Notes: a model not told the origin generated them from the sequence alone. Positions 54,431-63,494 are shown, numbered from the stretch's first letter. The stretch: DNA of 64,000 nt from Bacillus dicomae (GCF_006494425.1 NZ_VHIV01000003.1:1-64000), one strand, 5' to 3'. Translations and numbers: made by a program.

Positions 54431-55129
54431 CTATCGTAATTCAGCTGTTTTTCTAATAACAATCTTATCAATATCATCTTCTTCATCACCAATAAATAAC
54501 CCGCGTTCTTTTAAATACGCTTCAAAATATAAATCTGCTTCTGCACGTTCATCATATGGTTTTATAGATAGAACGAAACCTAATTTGTTTTGTTCTTCTA
54601 AATGAGAAGTCGAGATGTAGGCCGGTACATTGTGGCGTAAAAAGAGTTCTTTAACCGGAATAATCATATCTTTCATTAATTTCGTTAACATACCCATTTC
54701 AAACTCGAAATTAAAGCGATCTATACTGCATAAATCAGCGAACACTACACCGATAAAACCCGTATTAAATACTTCTTGATATTCTATTTCCTCGTTACCA
54801 TAAAAATTCTTTTCGATTAAATAATTTATAAAGTAAGCAACGCCATCACTTTGTTCAAATGGTTTCGTCGAAAGAACGAATCCAATTTTCTTTTGTTTAT
54901 GTAAATACACACATGACATAAATGCTGAAATGTTATGTTCTTTAAATAAGGAACTTGTTGCTCCAGATAGACCGTCTAATACATGATGAACAATTTGAAG
55001 TTTTTTACGAGCGAAATAATAGGACTTCTTTTGTAACTCCAATGTATCAATAAAGACAGAGCCGATAAAGCCTGTATTTGAAATAATAGGTGTTTGCTTT
55101 TTTCTTCCTCTGCGCTTTAATGGAGCCAT
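54431..55129 (-). CDS. Hypothetical protein with an internal duplication
   Basis: A 232-aa soluble protein made of two related halves. Half 1 (~20-115): NTGFIGSVFIDTLE, then SSLFKEHNISAFMSCVYLHK, QKKIGFVLSTKPF and FINYLIEKNFY. Half 2 (~118-212): NTGFIGVVFADLCS, VKELFLRHNVPAYISTSHLE, QNKLGFVLSIKPY and FEAYLKERGLF. A basic N-terminus (PLKRRGRKK) precedes them. ATG 55129 has AAGGGATG ten bases upstream (55141 is the alternative). No known family recognised. Confidence 0.7.
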   Translation of the reverse strand: MAPLKRRGRKKQTPIISNTGFIGSVFIDTLELQKKSYYFARKKLQIVHHVLDGLSGATSSLFKEHNISAFMSCVYLHKQKKIGFVLSTKPFEQSDGVAYFINYLIEKNFYGNEEIEYQEVFNTGFIGVVFADLCSIDRFNFEFEMGMLTKLMKDMIIPVKELFLRHNVPAYISTSHLEEQNKLGFVLSIKPYDERAEADLYFEAYLKERGLFIGDEEDDIDKIVIRKTAELR

Positions 55130-55237
55130 TTTTAAAATCATCCCTTCATGTACGTTTAAAATAAAAAGAACGTTTGTTCGTATATTTATATTTTACTATT
55201 AAAACGCTCTAAAGTAAAGGGTTTTTGAGGAAAAAAC

Positions 55238-55268
55238 AACAAAAAAGACACCTATAAAAGGTGCCTTA
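55238..55268 (-). terminator. Intrinsic terminator (minus strand)
   Basis: AAGGCACCTTTTATAGGTGTCTTTTTT on the minus strand, after the 34-aa ORF. Confidence 0.8.
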
Positions 55269-55306
55269 AACGCTGCAGGGAAGAGGGTTCATCCCAACAA
55301 TTTATA

Positions 55307-55411
55307 TTATGATACAGAAACAATCTCTTCTGTATCTTCTACATCTAAATGACAGTCCATAGTACGAACATCTTGATCTTCATGACTTCCGAAATAAATA
55401 GTAATTTTCAT
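55307..55411 (-). CDS. Small acidic protein, 34 aa
   Basis: AAAGGAGCGATACAT precedes ATG. It reads MKITIYFGSHEDQDVRTMDC and an acidic end (DVEDTEEIVSVS). Strong ribosome binding site and own terminator argue for a real gene. Function unknown. Confidence 0.6.
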   Translation of the reverse strand: MKITIYFGSHEDQDVRTMDCHLDVEDTEEIVSVS

Positions 55412-55635
55412 ATGTATCGCTCCTTTATTCTAGGAATACCTAAAATAATTACTAGTAATGTTAATATTTATTATATACCACTTTTTTCATTCCGACAACG
55501 TTATATCATTTTTAATTCTTTTAGGGCGTAAAGAGTGATGTAAAGAGATATTTTTATAGAAATAGGTACATTTCTTATATGTTATATTTAATACTGAAGT
55601 ATTCGAATACAAATATTATGAAAGGAGAAAAATGA

Positions 55636-56436
55636 ATGAATTTTAAACAGTTGTTAATAGATAATTTTACATATAAAACTTCATATATTGCGCGGCAGGC
55701 ACAGGGAATGCATGTAAAAGAAACGAAGGATTACATCGCTGTCGACTGTGGTTTACCTGCAGATACATTTAATATCATTACTTTACTAGACAATCATTTA
55801 ACGGAAGGTTTCGAGAAACTATATAAGGAGATAGAATATTTTAATCAAAAGAAATATCCAATGAGTGTTTGGTTTTGGGACGAGAAGCTAGAGGGTAATA
55901 TAAAGAATGAATTAATAAAGCTTGGATTAAAAGAAACAGAACAAAATATCGCGATGGTAGCAAACTTACATACAATACATCCAACAATAAACTTGCCAGA
56001 AGGTTTTACTATACAAAAAGCATCTTCGTCAGGACAAATTAAAAAGTTTGGAGAAGCGTTAGCTAGTCTATTTGGTACATCAGAGGAAGGTATATATGTA
56101 CAAGTATTCTACAATCAAACTGCTTCTTTCCATTTATGGAATAGTGAAAATATAAAACTATACTTAGGGTTTTATAAAGATGAAGTTGTATCGGTTGGTT
56201 CTTTAGTATGTACACAATATAGTATTGGTATTTATGATATAGCAACTAAAGAAGAAATGAGAGGAAAAGGATTTGGTTCTATTATGTTTAATTACTTGCT
56301 GCAAGAAGCAAAGGAATTAAACGTTGCTCAATGCGTATTACAAGCTTCACCTGATGGGATTAATATTTATAAAAAGGCTGGTTTTCAATCTGTTGGACAA
56401 ATGACTGTATTTGAAAATCGACATTTATTTGAATAA
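55636..56436 (+). CDS. GNAT family N-acetyltransferase
   Basis: A 266-aa protein with a long N-terminal half and a GNAT domain at ~145-260: LGFYKDEVVSVGSLV, IATKEEMRGKGFGSIMFNYL (acetyl-CoA loop RGKGFG), LQASPDGINIYKKAGFQSV. AAAGGAGA precedes ATG. Substrate unknown. Confidence 0.9.
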   Translation: MNFKQLLIDNFTYKTSYIARQAQGMHVKETKDYIAVDCGLPADTFNIITLLDNHLTEGFEKLYKEIEYFNQKKYPMSVWFWDEKLEGNIKNELIKLGLKETEQNIAMVANLHTIHPTINLPEGFTIQKASSSGQIKKFGEALASLFGTSEEGIYVQVFYNQTASFHLWNSENIKLYLGFYKDEVVSVGSLVCTQYSIGIYDIATKEEMRGKGFGSIMFNYLLQEAKELNVAQCVLQASPDGINIYKKAGFQSVGQMTVFENRHLFE

Positions 56437-56481
56437 ATTATCCAAGCCAAATTGCTTTCATGTAGGAGTTAATACATTATT

Positions 56482-57345
56482 ATGAAAAAGATATATATCG
56501 TTACAATCATTTGCGTCTTTATAGTAATAGGTACTTTTGTTTTTCGTATAGTAAATGAACTTAAGTACACAAAAGCTATTAATCAATCGAATCATATAAA
56601 AAACATTGCACATAGAGGTGCTTCTGCGTATGCGCCTGAGCATACAAAAGCAGCATATAAATTAGGACAACAATTGAAGGGCGATTATATAGAAATAGAT
56701 CTTCAAATGACAAAAGATGGACATTTAGTAGCTATGCATGATGAAACAGTAAATCGTACTACAAACGGTACAGGGCTAGTTAAGGAACATACATTAGAAG
56801 AATTAAAGCAATTAAATGCAGGTTCTTTTTTTAATGAAAAACATCCAACTTTAGCAAAGAAAGAATATGAAAATGCTAAAGTTCCAACACTAGAAGAAAT
56901 AATTGAAATGTTTGGGCATCACGCGAACTATTATATTGAAACCAAATCGCCTGATGAATATCCAGGAATAGAAGGAAAGTTATTAGAAATTATCAATCAC
57001 TACGAAATACAGGATAGAGTTATTATTCAATCATTTAGTGAAGAAAGTCTGCAAAAGCTACATAGTTTACATGTTAATATACCTCTAGTCCAATTACTAT
57101 CTTACAAAAAGGTAGTTCAATTAACTGAATCAGAGATAAAAAAGTATAAAACATACTGCATCGGTCTTGGTATGAACTACAAATATATTGATTCAGCTTA
57201 TGTAAAGAAAATAAAGAAACATGGATTAGAAGTTCATCCATTTACTGTAGATAATGAAACAGACATGAAAAAGTTACTATTATGGGGAGTTGACGGGATG
57301 TTTACGAATTATCCGGATCGTTTACATTCATTATTAAAGTCTTAA
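56482..57345 (+). CDS. Glycerophosphodiester phosphodiesterase, membrane-anchored
   Basis: A 287-aa protein. One N-terminal helix (residues ~4-24) then the GDPD barrel: IAHRGASAYAPEHTKAAY, DYIEIDLQMTKDGHLVAMHD (metal and catalytic Glu, Asp, His), later ETKSP and TVDNETDMKKLLLWGVDGMF. The usual PENT is PEHT here. It probably hydrolyses glycerophosphodiesters or teichoic acid outside the membrane. Confidence 0.9.
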   Translation: MKKIYIVTIICVFIVIGTFVFRIVNELKYTKAINQSNHIKNIAHRGASAYAPEHTKAAYKLGQQLKGDYIEIDLQMTKDGHLVAMHDETVNRTTNGTGLVKEHTLEELKQLNAGSFFNEKHPTLAKKEYENAKVPTLEEIIEMFGHHANYYIETKSPDEYPGIEGKLLEIINHYEIQDRVIIQSFSEESLQKLHSLHVNIPLVQLLSYKKVVQLTESEIKKYKTYCIGLGMNYKYIDSAYVKKIKKHGLEVHPFTVDNETDMKKLLLWGVDGMFTNYPDRLHSLLKS

Positions 57346-57441
57346 TTAAAAGATATTATTTTTAACGTAATAGTTTATAGAGGTTTTCGAGTAATATATA
57401 CTTAAATTAATCTAGTTAAACTAAAAAGGAGTGTATGTAGG

Positions 57442-57789
57442 ATGAATATATTAGCTGTTGTTCCACGCCTATATGTTTCAGACTTACAAACTCATCTAGA
57501 ATTTTACAAAATACTATTGGAATAAGAAACACCACATGAATTCCAAATGAATGAAACTCATGTGATTAGATTTACAAATTCACTTTTAATTGAAGAATTA
57601 AATGAAACAATTAAGAATCATGTTGCTGCAACGATCGTAATTGATGATCTCAATGAAGTAAGAAAACTAATCTTAAACTATAACGGCGTAATGATTACTG
57701 AACCAATACAAGTACCGACAGGTATGAAAATGATAGTTCGTCATCCAGATGGTAATATCATTGAATACATAGAGCCGACATTAAAATGA
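57442..57789 (+). pseudogene. VOC (glyoxalase-like) family protein with a premature stop
   Basis: AAAAGGAGTG precedes ATG 57442. The frame MNILAVVPRLYVSDLQTHLE FYKILLE is interrupted by TAA at 57523, after which the same frame continues ETPHEFQMNE and ends VRHPDGNIIEYIEP, the metal-site region of a VOC domain. Only the single stop breaks an otherwise complete ~115-aa gene. Confidence 0.85.
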
Positions 57790-57795
57790 ATTTCG

Positions 57796-57830
57796 AAAAA
57801 GAATCCAAGACTTATATTGGATTCTTTTTA
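57796..57830 (+). terminator. Intrinsic terminator
   Basis: AAAAAGAATCCAA/TTGGATTCTTTTT. Confidence 0.95.
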
Positions 57831-57940
57831 TTTAGCCCTAAGTGACTAACTTAAATCAATACGATTTTGAATTTATTAATATTACATTGAGCATGATTTT
57901 TCATAATAATAATCAGAAAGTAACGAAAATGTAATGAATT

Positions 57941-58402
57941 TTAACTACGCTTTTTATATTTTTTTGATACACTGGCTACGAGAGGAATACCGATTAGTGT
58001 AGGTAAAAACCAAAACCATATAGGTGGTAGTAAATTAATTATGGGAATATGAATACCGACGTTTACTAAAAGTGCGGTTACCGCACCTATATAAGAACCT
58101 AACATACCTCTAATATGGTGATGGAGCCAATTTTTCCAACGTTTTTTTCGTGCCAGGTAGCCATAAATCGCAAAGGAATAAGAGAAAATTGCTACATAAA
58201 ATAAATATGCGATTTTATCCCAGTTTATAATGGACAATATAATTGCAGTAAGGGTGATGACAACATAGGATGCATGATATATTTCGCCCCATTCCGTATG
58301 TTTCCCTCTCTTTTTTTGAGCAACCATCGCTACAATACCGGTGATTAAACATATCGTTCCAAATATTATGTGGATGGTTAAAAGAATGTTGAAAATGCTC
58401 AT
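57941..58402 (-). CDS. DUF2306-like membrane protein
   Basis: A 153-aa protein with four to five helices. ATG 58402 has AAAGGAGGAA upstream; the longer frame beyond it is not credible. Histidines in helix starts (TIHIIFGTICLITGIVAM, HASYVVIT, HHHIRGMLGSYIGAV) resemble DUF2306/cytochrome-like proteins. Function unknown. Confidence 0.7.
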   Translation of the reverse strand: MSIFNILLTIHIIFGTICLITGIVAMVAQKKRGKHTEWGEIYHASYVVITLTAIILSIINWDKIAYLFYVAIFSYSFAIYGYLARKKRWKNWLHHHIRGMLGSYIGAVTALLVNVGIHIPIINLLPPIWFWFLPTLIGIPLVASVSKKYKKRS

Positions 58403-58568
58403 AATAATTCCTCCTTTTTTATTTTTATAGTATTGCAGTATAGGAGAAAAGTTGAAAACATATTGATTATTCACCTTAATATATTGAAATAAAAGAGCTC
58501 CTAGAACGAGTTTAAACGGACAAATTTTTAGTGAGACACGTATTACGTGAAATGAAGGAGAGACTTCC

Positions 58569-59099
58569 ATGTTTACATCTATTACATATTTACAATCTGG
58601 GAATGAAAAGCAACAAAAAGTATATGATGTTTTGAATAAACTAAACTTAATGGAGGATTTAGCTTTATACAGTCCCGTTCTTTGCGGGACAATCCCTATA
58701 AGAATTGATATTCCTCAATCTGACTTAGATATTGTAATGGAAGTACATAACTTTGATGTTTTTGAACAGGAAATGAGATCTTTATATGGTTCTTATGAAG
58801 GATTCAAAATAAAAAAGAAAAAAATTAAAAATACCGAATCGATAAAGGTGAATTTTGAATTTGCGGGTTTTGAATTTGAATTATTTGCTCAGCCTAAACC
58901 AGTTCGTAACCAAAATGCATATAGACATATGATAGTAGAGCACATGCTATTAATGCAGCATCCCCATATAAGAGAAGAAATTATTCGCTTAAAAGAGAAC
59001 GGTTTGAAAACAGAACCTGCTTTTGCTCAAGTATTAAACATTGACGGGGATCCTTATGAGGAACTTATTTTGTTAGGGCAGGAAATGAGATTGTGGTAA
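58569..59099 (+). CDS. DUF4269 (nucleotidyltransferase-like) protein
   Basis: A 176-aa protein with the minimal NTase pattern of DUF4269: LCGTIPIRIDIPQSDLDIVM (Gly-Thr then D-x-D), NFEFAGFEFELFAQP and QNAYRHMIVEH. AAGGAGAG precedes ATG. Role unknown; some minimal NTases are toxins, but no partner gene is adjacent. Confidence 0.85.
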   Translation: MFTSITYLQSGNEKQQKVYDVLNKLNLMEDLALYSPVLCGTIPIRIDIPQSDLDIVMEVHNFDVFEQEMRSLYGSYEGFKIKKKKIKNTESIKVNFEFAGFEFELFAQPKPVRNQNAYRHMIVEHMLLMQHPHIREEIIRLKENGLKTEPAFAQVLNIDGDPYEELILLGQEMRLW

Positions 59100-59110
59100 A
59101 TACGATACAC

Positions 59111-59140
59111 AAAACTCCTCTAAAGAAAAAGAGGAGTTTT
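59111..59140. terminator. Bidirectional terminator
   Basis: AAAACTCCTC/GAGGAGTTTT between converging genes. Confidence 0.9.
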
Positions 59141-59142
59141 AG

Positions 59143-60576
59143 TTATGCCATTAACTTACGGATTAATTCACTCAACAATTTAATGCTGTTAGTCAGTTGC
59201 TCTGGAGAAGCATATCCATATGATAAACGAATGTATAGATCTGATTCTTCTTCATAAATACGTCCCGGGTTTAAAAGAATTCCTTTTGATAGTGCCTCTG
59301 AAAATAACTTATTCATCGGAATGCTAGGTACAATCTTTAGCCATATAAAAAATCCACCAGTAGGAATATCCCACGATGCAACGTCTGCACAATACTCATT
59401 TAAAGCTCGTATCATTATTTGTCTTCGTTCTTTTAGTTGAATTCTTACGTTCGCTACATGTTCTTCATAAAAACCTTTATTTATCCATTCAGCAGCAACT
59501 CTTTGAGATAAAGAGCTCGATCCATAGTCTGTTTGCATTTTTATATCTGCCAATCTATCAATAACTGGTTCTGGTCCAATAATCCATCCAATTCTAAGTC
59601 CTGGGGTAAGTGTTTTCGAGAGACTACCAATATATAATACATGTCCATGTTTATCTATCGATTTTAAAGGAGCTGGGGGTGGTTCATCAATCCATAACTC
59701 GCGGTATATATCATCTTCAATAATAGGTAACTGTTCCTTTTCACATATTTTTATTATTTCTTTTCTTCGCTCCTCAGACATTAATATCCCTGTTGGGTTT
59801 TGGAAACTGGGGATAGAATATAAAATGTTTTTCTTTTGACTATATTTAATGCGTTTTAATAACTCGTTAGGTAAAATACCGTGATGATCCATAGATATAC
59901 CAGATAGATTTATATTTGCTGATTGAAATACATGAAGTGAATATAAGTAAGAAGGCTGTTCAAGTAAAACAGTTGATTCTCTATGCAAAAGACCAATTGA
60001 TATTAATTGTAATGCTTGTAATGCACCGGAGACGATTAATATAGACCCCGGCGATACATGTATTCCAAATGTTTTTACGTATTTACTTATTGCTTCACGT
60101 AACGGTAAAAAACCTTTTTGTTCTTCGTATCCAAAATAATCTAATTCCTCACATACGCTTTTCATAATCGACTGCATCGTTTCTAGCGGAAAAAGTTGAG
60201 GTGCAAGTTCACCTTTACTTAGATGGATAAGTGTTTTATTTGCTTCTGCTTCATTTATTTCTCGTACCATTAACTTGCTTGGTTTATGAATACCAGCCTT
60301 AACATATTCACTCCAATCAGGCGGAGGATTCGTCGCTAATAATGACCATGTATTATTCGTTACAATTGTTCCTGATCCAATTTGTCCTTGAATTAAGCCA
60401 TCCGCCATTAGTTCATCTAGCGCAGTTATTACAGTACTTCGATTTACATGAAATAATTTTGCTAACTGCCTTTGACTAGGAATTTTGCTTCCAATTGGCC
60501 ATTCACCATTTTCAATTTTCTCTTTCATATAATCTATTAACTGCCGATATTTAGGCAGTTTTTTATTCGTTGTCAT
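59143..60576 (-). CDS. MocR-type regulator (GntR HTH fused to PLP aminotransferase fold)
   Basis: A 477-aa protein. N-terminal GntR winged helix (IENGEWPIGSKIPSQRQLA, then NRSTVITALDEL) and a C-terminal class I aminotransferase fold with PLP lysine K321 (SLSKTLTPGLRIGW), preceded by IPSFQNPTG and the EDDIY aspartate. Divergent from an EamA exporter gene with GGTTGG repeats between, so it probably controls that gene in response to an amino acid or PLP. Confidence 0.95.
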   Translation of the reverse strand: MTTNKKLPKYRQLIDYMKEKIENGEWPIGSKIPSQRQLAKLFHVNRSTVITALDELMADGLIQGQIGSGTIVTNNTWSLLATNPPPDWSEYVKAGIHKPSKLMVREINEAEANKTLIHLSKGELAPQLFPLETMQSIMKSVCEELDYFGYEEQKGFLPLREAISKYVKTFGIHVSPGSILIVSGALQALQLISIGLLHRESTVLLEQPSYLYSLHVFQSANINLSGISMDHHGILPNELLKRIKYSQKKNILYSIPSFQNPTGILMSEERRKEIIKICEKEQLPIIEDDIYRELWIDEPPPAPLKSIDKHGHVLYIGSLSKTLTPGLRIGWIIGPEPVIDRLADIKMQTDYGSSSLSQRVAAEWINKGFYEEHVANVRIQLKERRQIMIRALNEYCADVASWDIPTGGFFIWLKIVPSIPMNKLFSEALSKGILLNPGRIYEEESDLYIRLSYGYASPEQLTNSIKLLSELIRKLMA

Positions 60577-60611
60577 ATAAAAAACTCCCTCGGTTACTTT
60601 AAAAATGAAAA

Positions 60612-60710
60612 GTGGTTGGTTTTCTTATTAAATAACTGGTTGAAGACATTGTATCAACTATTAAATATGATGAAAAGAAATAATTGGTAATTATAAAATG
60701 GTTGGTTTAA
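60612..60710. promoter_or_regulatory. Direct repeats, candidate MocR operator
   Basis: GTGGTTGGTTTTC (60612-60624), AACTGGTTGAAG (60634-60645) and ATGGTTGGTTTAAAG (60698-60712) lie in the same orientation in the divergent spacer. Direct repeats are typical of MocR binding sites. Confidence 0.55.
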
Positions 60711-60725
60711 AGAGGGGGAGAAAAC

Positions 60726-61637
60726 ATGAATAATAAAAAATGGGATTTTCGAATTATTTGTGCTCATGCTTTTACAATTCTAATATGGGGGACTGCTTTT
60801 CCAGCAATTCGTATGGGGCTTGAATCTTATACGCCTGAACACCTTACTTTACTACGCTTATTAATCGCCTCATTTATACTTTTGTTATTTTCATTTATAT
60901 ACAAACTACGACTACCGGATTTAAAGGATATCCCAGCAATTTTTATATTTGGTACTTTAGGGTTTACTATTTATCACATTGCATTAAACTACGGCGAAAA
61001 AACAGTAAATGCTGGATCTGCAAGTTTAATTGTTTCAGTCACACCTATAGTAACGGCAATTCTTGCTTCTGTTTTTTTGAATGAAAAAATGAAATTAAAT
61101 GGTTGGATCGGTGGTGTAATTAGTTTTATAGGAATTGCTTTCATATCATTCAGTCAAGGAGATACTATTCAATTGAATAGCGGGGGATTGTTCATATTAT
61201 TAGCAGCGATTTCAGAAAGTCTATTTTTCGTTTTCCAAACTTCTTATTTGAAAAAGTATGGCTTCTTGCCATTTACCATATATACAATTTTATCTAGTAC
61301 TGTAAGTATGCTTATTTTCTTACCGGGAATGTATCAAGAAATATTAACGGCTCCTCTTGAAGTTAATTTGAGCGTTATATATTTAGGTTTATTTCCAACA
61401 GTACTCCCGTATATTGCATTGGCATATATTATATCTCATGCAGGTGCTTCCGAGGCAACAAGTTCTCTATATTTAACTCCAGTAATTGCGTGTTTTATAG
61501 CTTGGATATGGTTAGGTGAAGTACCTACTTTTATTTCGGTAGTTGGTGGGATAATTACTATACTTGGAGTTTTAATAGCGCATGTATCATTAAAGAAAGA
61601 TATTCGAAGTGAAAAGTACAGCGATATAACTGGATAA
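60726..61637 (+). CDS. EamA/DMT family transporter
   Basis: A 303-aa protein with ten helices in two EamA repeats (WGTAFPAIRMGLESYTPEHL; GSASLIVSVTPIVTAIL; second EATSSLYLTPVIACFIAWIW). Drug/metabolite exporter superfamily, RhaT/YdcZ-like; probable amino acid or metabolite export. GAGGGGGAG precedes ATG; shares its spacer with the MocR gene. Confidence 0.9.
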   Translation: MNNKKWDFRIICAHAFTILIWGTAFPAIRMGLESYTPEHLTLLRLLIASFILLLFSFIYKLRLPDLKDIPAIFIFGTLGFTIYHIALNYGEKTVNAGSASLIVSVTPIVTAILASVFLNEKMKLNGWIGGVISFIGIAFISFSQGDTIQLNSGGLFILLAAISESLFFVFQTSYLKKYGFLPFTIYTILSSTVSMLIFLPGMYQEILTAPLEVNLSVIYLGLFPTVLPYIALAYIISHAGASEATSSLYLTPVIACFIAWIWLGEVPTFISVVGGIITILGVLIAHVSLKKDIRSEKYSDITG

Positions 61638-61652
61638 CTTTTATTTAGAAGT

Positions 61653-61697
61653 GATAATTCCCTGTTTTTTATAATCAAGAAACAGGGAATTATTTCA
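61653..61697 (+). terminator. Intrinsic terminator
   Basis: GATAATTCCCTGTTT pairs with AAACAGGGAATTAT. Confidence 0.85.
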
Positions 61698-61743
61698 CTA
61701 CGTTGAATATGTAAATATATTCTTAATAAAGGAGTTTAAAATA

Positions 61744-62202
61744 TTGAATGTCCAGTTAAAGGTTGTTACGAGAGAAAATTGGGAAGAAGCATTAAAGCTA
61801 CAAGTAAAAGAAAATCAGTTGAAATTTGTTCCACCCGTAGCAGTTTCACTTGCTAAAGTTTATATTAAACCAGATGGTGACAATGTGGAGTACATACCAT
61901 TTGCGATATACGATGGTGATCTTATCGTTGGTTTTATTATGCATGCTGTTGTAAGAGAAACAACTAATATGTACTGGATAAACGGATTTATTATCGATCA
62001 AAAGCAGCAAGGTAAAGGTTATGGAAAAGCGGCATTACAAGAAAGTATATACTTAATAAAAAATACGTTTAAGGTGTGTAAAGAAATTAGATTAACAGTA
62101 CATAAAGATAATATTTCTGCAAAGAAACTATATGAACGTTATGGTTTTCAATCATTGGGACATGATTATGATGGTGAACAAGTATATCATTTATACGTTT
62201 AA
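61744..62202 (+). CDS. GNAT acetyltransferase, spermine/spermidine (BltD)-like
   Basis: A 152-aa protein with a TTG start after AAAGGAGT. LKLQVKENQLKFVPPVAVSL, IVGFIMHAV, WINGFIIDQKQQGKGYGKAAL (acetyl-CoA loop) and NISAKKLYERYGFQSLG closely follow the BltD/PaiA polyamine-acetyltransferase pattern. It would acetylate spermidine/spermine to limit toxicity; not proven here. Confidence 0.85.
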   Translation: MNVQLKVVTRENWEEALKLQVKENQLKFVPPVAVSLAKVYIKPDGDNVEYIPFAIYDGDLIVGFIMHAVVRETTNMYWINGFIIDQKQQGKGYGKAALQESIYLIKNTFKVCKEIRLTVHKDNISAKKLYERYGFQSLGHDYDGEQVYHLYV

Positions 62203-62232
62203 TTATTATGTAGTAAAGTTATGAAATGAATT

Positions 62233-62571
62233 ATGCAATTTACTGAAGTAAAAATGAAAGTATTTATCCCTGAAGAATACATTGAAATGTTGAGGAATGA
62301 GTTAAATAAAATTGGTGCTTGTAAAACGGGAGAATATGATTATTGTCTGTCCTATAGTTCTGTGAAAGGATACTGGAGACTATTAGAAGATGCATCGCCT
62401 TTTAACGGGGAAATTGGTTAAATATGCGAAGGGCAAGAATCTAAAATTGAAATAAAGTGTAAACAGGAAATTGTAAAGGCTGTACTTGAAGTCATTCACA
62501 AAATTCATCCGTATGAAACACCGATGCTTTATATTATCTCGATAGTAAATAACTATGTTAATCAAATATAA
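62233..62571 (+). pseudogene. NIF3/CutA-like (YqfO N-terminal type) protein with a premature stop
   Basis: The frame MQFTEVKMKVFIPEEYIEML...CKTGEYDYCLSYSSVKGYW...PFNGEIG is followed by TAA at 62419, then ICEGQESKIEIKCKQEIVKA and HKIHPYETPMLYI in the same frame to 62571. The two parts together make one complete NIF3-associated domain; a Glu codon to TAA change is the simplest explanation. Confidence 0.85.
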
Positions 62572-62596
62572 AGTAAATGACTGGGAGGAACAACAA

Positions 62597-63043
62597 TTGA
62601 AAAGTAAATTTCATCATATTGTACGAGCTGTTATGATTAAGGATAAAAAATTGTTAGTGGCTGAATATATTGGCCATCATTATTTTTTACCAGGTGGACA
62701 TGTTGAAGTTGGCGAATCAGCTGAGAATGCATTAATAAGAGAACTTCGAGAAGAACTCGGAGTAGATTGTAGTATAAAACAATTTTTAGGAGTCATAGAA
62801 AATCAATGGCAAGATCGAGAAGTCCTTCACCATGAAATCAATCATATTTTTGAGATTGATTCACAAGAGCTACATATTGATTTCATACCACAATCTAAAG
62901 AATCTCATTTAGCGTTTCACTGGATAGATTATAATCAAAAAGCTTTACATACTTATAAAATCATGCCAGCACCTTCAGTTAAAGAGTTACTAGAAAGAAA
63001 ATTAAGTGATGAACTACTAAATTGTTGGATTAGTAATTTTTAA
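62597..63043 (+). CDS. NUDIX hydrolase
   Basis: A 148-aa protein. TTG 62597 has GGGAGG at the right distance; the upstream in-frame ATG lies in the previous gene fragment. The Nudix box starts at GGHVEVGESAENALIRELRE and continues ELGV (~G36-V59), with all catalytic Glu present. It hydrolyses nucleoside-diphosphate-linked compounds, with substrate unknown. Confidence 0.9.
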   Translation: MKSKFHHIVRAVMIKDKKLLVAEYIGHHYFLPGGHVEVGESAENALIRELREELGVDCSIKQFLGVIENQWQDREVLHHEINHIFEIDSQELHIDFIPQSKESHLAFHWIDYNQKALHTYKIMPAPSVKELLERKLSDELLNCWISNF

Positions 63044-63059
63044 ATCATTTTATTTATAG

Positions 63060-63240
63060 TAAATACGTCCATCGAATGAATATAAAGAAAATAGGCTAAA
63101 AAACAAGGTACATCACCTAGTGTAAGTTCATATTTTGTTGATGTACGCATTTAGTCTACAGCCTTATTTCTACTTTGTTTGTAAAAATTTATTAACTTTA
63201 ATATTTGGACGGAATTTATATTGATAAATGGAGGGTTTTA
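63060..63240. other. Intergenic with a long imperfect hairpin
   Basis: GCTAAA...GGTACATCA near 63093-63116 pairs with TGATGTAC...TTTAGT near 63138-63154 across a ~20-base loop; no T-tract. It may be a terminator-like or repeat element upstream of the bacteriocin gene. Confidence 0.35.
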
Positions 63241-63242
63241 TA

Positions 63243-63494
63243 ATGAATCAGTTTCAACAAGAACTACAATCATTAAACCTTAATGATTATCAAACTGGCA
63301 ATGTTGTGTATTGGGATCAACTACAACAAAATCAATATCCATACTATTACATTCAAGACGATGCGCGTCGTTGTGGCGGATGCGGAGGTTGTGGTGGACG
63401 CTGTGGCGGATGTGGCGGCGGAAGATGTGGAGGTTGTTTCGGTTGCGCTGGTTGTTTCGGTTGTTTTAACTGCTGGAATTGGTGGATCATTTAA
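63243..63494 (+). CDS. Heterocycloanthracin/sonorensin-family bacteriocin precursor
   Basis: An 83-aa RiPP precursor. ATG 63243 is preceded by GGAGGG; an in-frame ATG at 63228 overlaps that site. Leader MNQFQQELQSLNLNDYQTGN VVYWDQLQQNQ, then YPYYYIQDD and the core ARRCGGCGGCGGRCGG..., which holds 11 Cys in CGG/CFG repeats and ends FNCWNWWII. This is the composition of thiazole/oxazole-modified heterocycloanthracin precursors, in which Cys and Ser/Thr are cyclised by a YcaO/cyclodehydratase complex. No YcaO, dehydrogenase or exporter is in the window; for B. anthracis/cereus the modification genes are known to lie elsewhere. Confidence 0.9.
   Translation: MNQFQQELQSLNLNDYQTGNVVYWDQLQQNQYPYYYIQDDARRCGGCGGCGGRCGGCGGGRCGGCFGCAGCFGCFNCWNWWII

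Noticed and set aside
58569-59099. MNT/HEPN-type toxin-antitoxin pair
   Set aside because: The minimal nucleotidyltransferase pattern is there, but no HEPN partner is adjacent; both neighbours point the other way.
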